Positions 57,489 to 64,000 of a stretch of 64,000 nt of DNA are shown here, in pieces. This DNA is from Pseudomonas sp. GM79 (lineage in GTDB: Bacteria > Pseudomonadota > Gammaproteobacteria > Pseudomonadales > Pseudomonadaceae): contig NZ_AKJE01000002.1 in the NCBI RefSeq assembly GCF_000282495.1, positions 62,001-126,000 of the forward strand, in the 5' to 3' direction. The notes beneath the pieces are model-generated. The model had not been told where the DNA came from. It was given only the letters and a program-made list of their open reading frames with translations, and did not search any database. The position numbers were made by a program, and so were the translations under genes. How positions within the stretch are numbered: the first letter of the stretch is position 1; every line of letters starts with the position of its first letter.

Positions 57489-58673
57489 ATGGGCATTCCA
57501 ACCATCAAACACGTACGCGCCTTCACCCTGCGAGGCGGCGGCGCGGATTATCACGATCAGGCGGACGGCCACTGGATCGACGATCACATCGCCACGCCGA
57601 TGAGCAAATACCCCGAGTACCGCCAGAGCCGCCGCACCTTCGGCATCAACGTCCTCGGGACCCTGGTGGTCGAGATCGAAGCCAGCGACGGTACGGTCGG
57701 TTTCGCCGTGACCACTGGTGGCGAGCCTGCCGCCTACATCGTAGAGAAACACTTGGCGCGTTTCCTCGAAGGTGCACGGGTCACCGACATCGAAAAAATC
57801 TGGGACCAGATGTACCAATCGACGCTGTATTACGGCCGCAAAGGCATCGTCATCAACACGATTTCCGGTGTCGACCTGGCGCTGTGGGACTTGCTCGGCA
57901 AGATCCGCCAGGAGCCGGTGCACCAGTTGCTCGGCGGTGCGGTGCGTGACGAATTGCAGTTCTACGCCACCGGCGCCCGTCCGGACCTGGCGCAGAAAAT
58001 GGGTTTCATCGGCGGCAAGATGCCGTTGCACCACGGCCCGGCCGAAGGTGAGGAAGGCCTGCGCAAGAACCTCGAAGAGCTGGCAACCATGCGCGAGCGG
58101 GTCGGCCCGGACTTCTGGCTGATGCTCGATTGCTGGATGAGCCTGGACCTCAACTATGCAACCAAACTTGCGGTCGGCGCCCACGAGTATGGGCTGAAGT
58201 GGATTGAGGAAGCCTTGCCGCCTGACGATTACTGGGGCTACGCAGCGCTGCGCAACAACGTACCCAAAGGCATGTTGGTCACCACCGGCGAACACGAAGC
58301 GACCCGCTGGGGTTTCCGCATGCTGCTGGAGATGGGTTGCTGCGACATCATCCAGCCGGACGTCGGCTGGTGCGGCGGGATCACCGAACTGGTGAAGATT
58401 TCGGCGTTGGCCGACGCCCACAACGCGCTGGTCATTCCCCACGGTTCTTCGGTCTACAGCTATCACTTTGTCGCCACCCGGCATAACAGCCCGTTCGCCG
58501 AGTTCCTGATGATGGCGCCCAAAGCCGATGAAGTGGTGCCGATGTTCCACCCGCAATTGCTCGGTGAACCGGTGCCGGTGAACGGCCGCATGCGCCTGTC
58601 GGCACTCGACCAGCCTGGTTTCGGTGTCACCCTCAACCCGGAATGCCAACTGCATCGGCCGTATAACCGCTGA
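57489..58673 (+). CDS. rhmD: L-rhamnonate dehydratase
   Basis: A 394-residue enolase-superfamily enzyme that dehydrates L-rhamnonate to 2-keto-3-deoxy-L-rhamnonate. It matches E. coli RhmD over long blocks I can recall, for example [76 protein letters not shown] and [18 protein letters not shown]. The Mg ligand and catalytic regions are within the latter. Starts 16 bp after rhmT. Confidence 0.95.
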   Translation: MGIPTIKHVRAFTLRGGGADYHDQADGHWIDDHIATPMSKYPEYRQSRRTFGINVLGTLVVEIEASDGTVGFAVTTGGEPAAYIVEKHLARFLEGARVTDIEKIWDQMYQSTLYYGRKGIVINTISGVDLALWDLLGKIRQEPVHQLLGGAVRDELQFYATGARPDLAQKMGFIGGKMPLHHGPAEGEEGLRKNLEELATMRERVGPDFWLMLDCWMSLDLNYATKLAVGAHEYGLKWIEEALPPDDYWGYAALRNNVPKGMLVTTGEHEATRWGFRMLLEMGCCDIIQPDVGWCGGITELVKISALADAHNALVIPHGSSVYSYHFVATRHNSPFAEFLMMAPKADEVVPMFHPQLLGEPVPVNGRMRLSALDQPGFGVTLNPECQLHRPYNR

Positions 58674-58686
58674 GAAGGACCCCGTC

Positions 58687-59487
58687 ATGAACATGCCGCA
58701 CAACGCTTTCAAGGCTGCGCTGAACAACAGCGCGACCCAATATGGAATCTGGGCCGGATTCGCTACCGGCTACGCCGCCGAGATCGTCGCCACCACCGGT
58801 TACGACTGGATGCTGATCGACGGCGAGCACGCGCCGAACACCGTGCCCGGTGTGCTGACCCAGTTGCAGGCTGTCGCGCCCTACCCCACTTCACCGATCG
58901 TGCGCGCGGTAAATGGCGACGCCAACCTGATCAAGCAACTGCTGGATATCGGTGCACAGACGCTGATGATCCCGATGGTCGAAACCGCCGAGCAAGCGGC
59001 GGCGCTGGTACGCGCCATGCGTTACCCGCCCTACGGCATTCGTGGCGTCGGCGGCGGCCTGACCCGCGCCACGCGTTGGGACGGCGTGCCCGATTACCTC
59101 GACACCGCCCATGAACAGCTGTGCCTGATCGTTCAGGTGGAATCGCGCCTGGGCGTTGAAAATGTCGAAGCGATTGCCGCCGTCGAAGGCGTGGATGCGG
59201 TGTTTATCGGCCCGGCGGATTTGTCCATTGGCCTCGGTCATGCCGGCAACCCTGGCCACCCCGAGGTTCAAGAACGCATTCAACATGCCGTCAAAGCCAC
59301 CCTCGCGGCGGGCAAGGCCTGCGGAATCCTCGCACCGAACGAAGAAGACGCGCGCCGCTATCAGAGCTGGGGCTGCCAGTTCATTGCGGTGGCTATCGAC
59401 ATCAGCCTGCTACGCCAAAGCGCCACGGCCACCCTCGCGCGCTACCGCACACCGGCCACCGAGCAAGCGCCGTCGCGCACCTATTGA
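58687..59487 (+). CDS. rhmA: 2-keto-3-deoxy-L-rhamnonate aldolase
   Basis: A 266-residue HpcH/HpaI-family class II aldolase cleaving 2-keto-3-deoxy-L-rhamnonate to pyruvate and L-lactaldehyde. GYDWMLIDGEHAPNTV, the metal-ligand region IVQVESRLGVENVEAIAAVE and VDAVFIGPADLSIGLGHAGN correspond to E. coli RhmA. ATG 58687 follows AAGGACCC, 13 bp after rhmD. The product lactaldehyde feeds the next gene. Confidence 0.95.
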   Translation: MNMPHNAFKAALNNSATQYGIWAGFATGYAAEIVATTGYDWMLIDGEHAPNTVPGVLTQLQAVAPYPTSPIVRAVNGDANLIKQLLDIGAQTLMIPMVETAEQAAALVRAMRYPPYGIRGVGGGLTRATRWDGVPDYLDTAHEQLCLIVQVESRLGVENVEAIAAVEGVDAVFIGPADLSIGLGHAGNPGHPEVQERIQHAVKATLAAGKACGILAPNEEDARRYQSWGCQFIAVAIDISLLRQSATATLARYRTPATEQAPSRTY

Positions 59488-59507
59488 TCAGCCAAGGAGT
59501 CGCCCCA

Positions 59508-60941
59508 ATGTCGTCCGTGCCTGTTTACCAAAACTTCATCAACGGCCAATTCGTGGCCAGCGCTGCCCATCTCGATGTGATCAACCCGGCCACCGGTGCC
59601 GTGTTGTCGAAAGTCCCGGCATCGACTGCCGACGACGTCGACCGCGCCCTCGCCGCTGCTCGCGCTGCGCAAAAAGACTGGTCGCGTAAACCGGCGATTG
59701 AACGCGCCGGGCATCTGCGCCGGATCGCCACGAAGCTGCGGGAAAACGTCGCCCATCTGGCGCGCACCATCACGCTGGAACAAGGCAAGGTCAGCGGCCT
59801 CGCCGAAGTCGAAGTCAACTTTACCGCCGACTACCTCGACTACATGGCCGAATGGGCGCGGCGCATCGAAGGCGAAATCATCACCAGCGACCGGCAGAAC
59901 GAAAACATCTTCCTGTTCCGCAAACCCTTGGGTGTGGTGGCTGGAATCCTGCCGTGGAATTTCCCGTTCTTCCTGATCGCCCGCAAGATGGCCCCGGCTC
60001 TGCTGACCGGCAACACCATTGTGATCAAACCCAGCGAAGAAACCCCGAACAACTGCTTTGAATTCGCCCGACTGGTGGCCGAAACCGATCTGCCAGCCGG
60101 CGTGTTCAATGTGGTCTGCGGCGACGGCCGGGTGGGCGCGGCCTTGAGCGCGCACAAGGGCGTGGACATGATCAGCTTCACCGGCAGCGTCGACACCGGC
60201 TCGCGGATCATGGCCGCCGCTGCGCCGAACATCACCAAACTGAATCTGGAACTGGGTGGCAAGGCGCCGGCCATCGTCCTGGCGGATGCCGATCTGGATC
60301 TTGCGGTCAAAGCCATCCGTGACTCGCGCATCATCAACAGCGGCCAAGTGTGCAACTGTGCCGAGCGGGTCTACGTCGAGCGCAAGGTAGCCGATCAGTT
60401 CATCGAGCGCATCGCCGCGGCCATGAGCGCCACCCGTTATGGCGACCCGATTGCCCAGCCTGATGTGGAGATGGGCCCGCTGATCAACCGTCAGGGCCTG
60501 GACAGCGTCAACCAGAAAGTTCGCACCGCGCTGAGCCAGGGCGCGAGTCTGATCAGCGGTGGACAGGTTGCCGATCTGCCCAACGGCTACCACTTCCAAC
60601 CCACAGTGCTAGCAGGTTGCCGCGCCGACATGGAGATCATGCGCGAAGAGATTTTCGGCCCGGTGCTGCCGATCCAGATCGTCGATGACCTCGACGAAGC
60701 CATCGCCATGGCCAACGACTGCGACTATGGCCTGACGTCATCGATCTACACCCGCGACCTGAGCAAAACCATGCACGCGATGCGCGAGCTGGATTTTGGC
60801 GAAACCTACGTCAATCGCGAGAACTTCGAAGCCATGCAGGGTTTCCACGCTGGTGTGCGCAAGTCAGGCATTGGCGGCGCGGATGGCAAGCACGGCTTGT
60901 ACGAATACACCCATACCCATGCGGTGTATCTGCAAGGCTGA
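59508..60941 (+). CDS. aldA: Lactaldehyde dehydrogenase
   Basis: A 477-residue NAD-dependent aldehyde dehydrogenase that oxidises L-lactaldehyde to lactate. It closely follows E. coli AldA: EVEVNFTADYLDYMAEWARR, GILPWNFPFFLIARKMAPAL, NSGQVCNCAERVYV with catalytic Cys282, and ETYVNRENFEAMQGFHAG. ATG 59508 has AAGGAG. Last intact gene of rhmT-rhmD-rhmA-aldA. Confidence 0.95.
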   Translation: MSSVPVYQNFINGQFVASAAHLDVINPATGAVLSKVPASTADDVDRALAAARAAQKDWSRKPAIERAGHLRRIATKLRENVAHLARTITLEQGKVSGLAEVEVNFTADYLDYMAEWARRIEGEIITSDRQNENIFLFRKPLGVVAGILPWNFPFFLIARKMAPALLTGNTIVIKPSEETPNNCFEFARLVAETDLPAGVFNVVCGDGRVGAALSAHKGVDMISFTGSVDTGSRIMAAAAPNITKLNLELGGKAPAIVLADADLDLAVKAIRDSRIINSGQVCNCAERVYVERKVADQFIERIAAAMSATRYGDPIAQPDVEMGPLINRQGLDSVNQKVRTALSQGASLISGGQVADLPNGYHFQPTVLAGCRADMEIMREEIFGPVLPIQIVDDLDEAIAMANDCDYGLTSSIYTRDLSKTMHAMRELDFGETYVNRENFEAMQGFHAGVRKSGIGGADGKHGLYEYTHTHAVYLQG

Positions 60942-61018
60942 GCCACGCACTTGCAGTGAGGGTCACGCACCATGCCGTTCCGCAGGCGCCTGACCCATCC
61001 CCTGACATAGACATCACT

Positions 61019-61342
61019 ATGACGGTTACCCCGCTCTATAACAGCACGATCATCGACAGCCATATTCGCCTGTTCGATCCGCACCGCCCTCAAGGCGCTC
61101 CATGGCCCGAACCGGGGGGCACATTCCATGCGGCTCATCTGCCCGAACATTACTGGAAGCTCGCCGCCGAACATCACGTTATCGGCGCCATCACAGCCAA
61201 AGCCTGCCCCTGGCGCGGCGTCAACGTGTAGCTGCTGCAAACTCTGCGCGGCGATCCGCGAATGTTCGGCTTCGGCGGACACCTCACCGCAGGTCCCAAG
61301 CGGACTGCGATTTTGCCCGCCATACTGGAAAAACCGCGGTGA
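61019..61342 (+). pseudogene. Amidohydrolase remnant, possibly former L-rhamnono-lactonase
   Basis: The start of an amidohydrolase_2-type protein: [20 protein letters not shown], then [20 protein letters not shown], with a TAG at 61229, after which the same frame continues [20 protein letters not shown] to a second stop at 61340. Normal family members are about 280 residues with a metal-binding DxHxH, so the gene is broken and most of it is missing. It is 78 bp downstream of aldA in the same direction, and L-rhamnono-1,4-lactonases belong to this family. Confidence 0.7.
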
Positions 61343-61431
61343 TCGGTCCACTCTCGGATATCGAAGCGATTGTCCAGGGCAAGGCTGGCACGCGTGTGAG
61401 CACTGCGGCACCGGGTATCAGTTACCAATAA
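61310..61431 (+). pseudogene. Tail fragment of a possible amino-acid-kinase-fold protein
   Basis: A different frame over the end of the amidohydrolase debris reads [20 protein letters not shown] and [18 protein letters not shown] to a stop at 61431. The AVIGxLxDIxAxxxGxxGT pattern reminds me of carbamate-kinase C-termini. No start is present. It suggests that two genes were joined by a deletion. Weak call. Confidence 0.3.
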
Positions 61432-61438
61432 GGCAAAA

Positions 61439-61470
61439 ATCCCGGGCAGGTTCATCGCCTGCACCGGGAT
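61439..61470 (+). other. Hairpin just upstream of a strong ribosome site
   Basis: ATCCCGG-GCAGG pairs with CCTGC-A-CCGGGAT around a 7-nt loop. It lies 10 bp before AAAAGGAGAAA. It could be a terminator for the upstream operon or a transcript-leader element; no T-run supports termination. Confidence 0.4.
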
Positions 61471-61591
61471 CAGGTTTCCAAAAGGAGAAATCAGAATGGC
61501 TACCTTCCAGCCTGGTCATCTAAACGTCGAACGGCATGGCTATTGGGATACCTGGATTCGTTCTGTCAACCATCTATGGAACAGCAGCCCC

Positions 61592-62158
61592 ATGAAACCA
61601 ATCCGCGCCATTGCCCTCGCGTCACTCCTCTCAACCGCCGGCGTGACGGCCCATGCCGCCGACATACCGTTGGGCAGCAATGCCATGGAAGGTCACATCG
61701 TTTCACGCGTACTGGCCGTTGATCCCGCCAACTACCAGGTCACCATCGAAGGTCACGACAAAAGTCCAGTGCCTATCCAGCTCACCGAGCAGGCCAAGAA
61801 CCTGCACAATTTGAAAGTCGGCGACACGGTCGATATTCATGTGATTCGCTCGGTCGCTTATAAGCTTGATACCGATGTTGGCGGTGCACCGGGCGTCACT
61901 GATGAATCCATGTCCATCCGCGCCACCAAGGATAATCCCAATCCCGGAGGTGAAGCGGTTCGCCAGGTCAAGGTCACGTCCAAGATCACTCGCATTGACT
62001 TGAAACAGCATGAGGTGACTTTGCTTCCGCCGGAGGGAAAAGCGACGGTCCTGAAAGTCGAAGACCCGAAGCTTCAGGAAAGAATGAAGAAACTCCAGGT
62101 GGGTCAGACGGTCGATGCCATTTATACCGAAGTCCTGAAGGTCAAAACTTCACGCTAA
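61592..62158 (+). CDS. Periplasmic hypothetical protein (DUF5666-like)
   Basis: A 188-residue exported protein from ATG 61592, with signal peptide [21 protein letters not shown] (residues 2-22) and a small beta-rich domain ([40 protein letters not shown]) of the kind seen in DUF5666-like proteins. A better ribosome site (AAAAGGAGAAA) stands before an in-frame ATG at 61496, which would add 32 residues (MATFQPGHLNVERHGYWDTW...) and bury the signal peptide. Function unknown. Confidence 0.7.
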   Translation: MKPIRAIALASLLSTAGVTAHAADIPLGSNAMEGHIVSRVLAVDPANYQVTIEGHDKSPVPIQLTEQAKNLHNLKVGDTVDIHVIRSVAYKLDTDVGGAPGVTDESMSIRATKDNPNPGGEAVRQVKVTSKITRIDLKQHEVTLLPPEGKATVLKVEDPKLQERMKKLQVGQTVDAIYTEVLKVKTSR

Positions 62159-62207
62159 CGACGTTCGCCGACACACGTGGCCTAGAACAACAGGACTTGA
62201 GTTCGAC

Positions 62208-62882
62208 ATGACAGATCTGTTCAATGCAATCGGACTTGGGTTACTGGCGCTGCTGCCGTTGACTAACCCTCCCACCACAGTTGCGCTGTTTCTCGCCTTG
62301 AGTAAGGGGCTGAGTCACAAGGAAAAAAAGTCACAGGCTTTTCTGACGTCATTCTATGTCTTTCTGATCATGACGTTCACTTACTATGTAGGCGCGTTTG
62401 TTATGGATGCATTTAGCATCTCCATACCGGGCTTGCGTATGGCCGGTGGCGGAATTCTCATCATCATGGGCTTGAAGATGCTGTTTCCGCCGCCTCCTCA
62501 ACACTCTGCTTCCAGCAATGGCGCAACCGAACAACCGAACTTTGCGTTCATCCCGCTGGCCATGCCCAGCACGGCCGGGCCTGGCACCATTGCGATGATC
62601 ATAAGTTCCGCCGCCACTATCAAACACAGTACGTTATTTCCTGCCTGGGTCTTATTAGTAGCCCCTCCGTTAATTTTCCTGATTACCGCTCTTATCCTTT
62701 GGGTATGCCTGCTTGGCTCAGGAATAATCATGAGAATAATGGGACAGTCAGGCATTGATGCCATATCACGGCTGATGGGTTTCCTTCTGGTATGCATGGG
62801 TGCGCAATTCGCCATTAATGGCTCGGTGGAAATAATCCAAACCATCATCGACAGTAATGCTCACCTGCTCCGCCCTCAGTAA
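62208..62882 (+). CDS. MarC-family integral membrane protein
   Basis: A 224-residue protein with six hydrophobic segments in two triplets: [20 protein letters not shown] at the start, [14 protein letters not shown] in the middle and [19 protein letters not shown] starting the second half, the classic MarC/YhgN pattern. Function of the family is unknown (not antibiotic resistance as once thought). It follows the periplasmic protein gene by 49 bp and has slightly lower GC and an AT-rich third-base pattern, which may point to transfer. Confidence 0.88.
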   Translation: MTDLFNAIGLGLLALLPLTNPPTTVALFLALSKGLSHKEKKSQAFLTSFYVFLIMTFTYYVGAFVMDAFSISIPGLRMAGGGILIIMGLKMLFPPPPQHSASSNGATEQPNFAFIPLAMPSTAGPGTIAMIISSAATIKHSTLFPAWVLLVAPPLIFLITALILWVCLLGSGIIMRIMGQSGIDAISRLMGFLLVCMGAQFAINGSVEIIQTIIDSNAHLLRPQ

Positions 62883-63028
62883 TTTCAAGAGCGTTTTCCA
62901 TGAGTACCACCTGGCTGGTTCCCGGCCGGCATCCAGAATGAGAAACCTGAGGTTCTGCTGCCGCGAATGCCAACCGCATGCGAGCCCAGCTTTGGCCCGC
63001 ACCGATAGCTCCCCTCGGTGACAGATCG

Positions 63029-63631
63029 CTATTTTTCAATAGGCCCTTCGCGCAACGACCGCCTGACCTCAGCCTGTATGGCATAAGCCGGCGCCTCTAC
63101 AGCATTGAAATCCTGTGTATACCGCTGGGCAAATCCTTCTACCCCCCACTCCTGATACTGCTGCACATGTTTTAACTCGTGAGCCCAGAGCGCGATGTTC
63201 TGTTCGGCGGTTTGAGCGTCCCGGAAGAGGATGATGTCGATCAGCGTCACGGCTCCGACATCGGGATTTTGCAGCATGGCAGTCGCGGCGTTGAATTGGC
63301 CGTCGTCGCCAGCTTTGTAGCGAGCGGAATCGAGGACGCTGGGGTCGTACCAGCGCAGCAGTTGCTGCCGGATGTGCGATGGAATGGGTTGGATGCCGGT
63401 GTTGGCTGCATCAGCGCGGGCTTGGGTCAGCCATAGCGCCAGGGCAGGTGCCGCGACCTGGTGGACGTCATCAGGCAGGGAGCCGAGCATCGGCTCCAGG
63501 TCTGGCAGGCAGATGCAGCCGTTCAGGCACACTTCTTTTTCGCCAGCTGGGCAAGCGTTGGTCTGGGCTGGCACTTCAAGCGTCAGGCAAAGCACAAACA
63601 GCGCCACCAGGCGCGCGGTGATGGGTGGCAT
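63029..63631 (-). CDS. Exported DUF4157-like protein with HExxH motif
   Basis: A 200-residue protein with a signal peptide (ITARLVALFVLCLTLEVPAQ), a short Cys-rich part (CPAGEKEVCLNGCICLPD) and a metalloprotease-like helix WAHELKHVQQYQEWGVEGFA (HELKH fits HExxH). This is the DUF4157 pattern. A putative zinc peptidase or structural relative in the periplasm; partner residues downstream (Tyr/Glu) are present but unproven. No operon partner. Confidence 0.75.
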   Translation of the reverse strand: MPPITARLVALFVLCLTLEVPAQTNACPAGEKEVCLNGCICLPDLEPMLGSLPDDVHQVAAPALALWLTQARADAANTGIQPIPSHIRQQLLRWYDPSVLDSARYKAGDDGQFNAATAMLQNPDVGAVTLIDIILFRDAQTAEQNIALWAHELKHVQQYQEWGVEGFAQRYTQDFNAVEAPAYAIQAEVRRSLREGPIEK

Positions 63632-63797
63632 TGGGCGCTCCAGGGACGGACGCAGCGCGAACAGGTCACAATTGATCGAGGATCAGCATAGCTTTAGCGT
63701 AGTCCCGAACCAGGTGTCCCCAAGACAATTGCAGGGCAGACCATTTTTTCCGTGAATCCCTCGATAGGCGACTTTACGTACAACCGCTGGAGCGTGT

Positions 63798-64000
63798 TCA
63801 AGCCAGCAGCTCGGTGATCCACCGGGCTTGCCGGGCGATCTCTTGTACCTTTTCCTCGGGCACGACCTGCCGAGCCCGGGCGAAGCTGGTCAGCGTCTGT
63901 TGCTTGTGGCGCAGAATGCGCTGCCACTTGATCAGGAACGCCGGGCTGCGTGCCTGCATCTGCAGTGGGCCGAAGTACAGCTCTTCGGCGGTATACAGCA
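63798..64000 (-). CDS. C-terminal end of an unidentified protein (cut by window edge)
   Basis: A minus-strand frame open from the right edge to a TGA at 63798, 66 codons: YTAEELYFGPLQMQARSPAF, LIKWQRILRHKQQTLTSFAR, RQVVPEEKVQEIARQARWIT. Rich in basic and helical residues. I do not recognise the family from this fragment. Confidence 0.5.
   Translation of the reverse strand, partial: LYTAEELYFGPLQMQARSPAFLIKWQRILRHKQQTLTSFARARQVVPEEKVQEIARQARWITELLA

Overview
The window looks like chromosomal DNA of a fluorescent-group Pseudomonas. It is GC-rich and densely packed, carries many copies of the Pseudomonas short palindromic REP/REPIN repeat, and holds gene sets typical of the genus: cti next to metH, a lexA2-imuA-imuB-dnaE2 mutagenesis cassette, aerobic-type cobalamin genes and a rhamnonate operon. 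I see no prophage, no intact insertion sequence and no CRISPR array.

Layout. 1-7800 is a cobalamin block: cobN (its end lies off the left edge) and cobW on the minus strand, and cbtB-cbtA-cobE-cobM on the plus strand. The two arms diverge from two cobalamin riboswitches with a REPIN between them. 7.9-19.1 kb is mostly housekeeping: nfuA, cti, metH (a B12 user), a DUF2970 membrane protein, an orphan periplasmic binding protein and the sulfite reductase gene cysI with its DUF934 partner. 19.1-23.1 kb is one very large leucine-rich-repeat toxin-like gene. 23.2-31.1 kb has sohB, a histidine phosphatase, an SCP2 protein, a Tat-exported amidohydrolase, a LysR regulator and a two-gene unit (fatty-acid-hydroxylase/SRPBCC fusion plus an SMP-30-like protein). 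31.2-35 kb has small stress-type proteins and a hybrid histidine kinase. 35-40.7 kb is the LexA2-controlled translesion cassette.

40.9-48.5 kb is the most intriguing part. A co-directional, largely overlapping set encodes a GntR regulator, an AprA-like flavoprotein, an AprB-like 8-Cys ferredoxin, a TauA/SsuA-type ABC transporter (binding protein, permease, ATPase), a HEAT-repeat protein and a DUF971 protein. It reads as uptake plus redox conversion of an unknown, possibly sulfur-containing, compound, with two possible cofactor-maturation helpers.

48.6-54.6 kb holds a Dyp peroxidase, an aldehyde dehydrogenase, an EamA exporter, an Lrp regulator, small proteins, a Bax-inhibitor-like protein and tRNA-Ser(UGA). 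Just after the tRNA is decayed DNA with an amino-acid-binding-protein remnant. 55.1-61 kb is a LysR regulator divergent from rhmT-rhmD-rhmA-aldA (L-rhamnonate to pyruvate and lactate), followed by amidohydrolase debris that may be the lost lactonase of the same pathway. The right end holds a periplasmic protein, a MarC-family protein, a small HExxH protein and one gene cut by the window edge.

All product names come from reading the translated sequences and from recalled family features; no database search was run.
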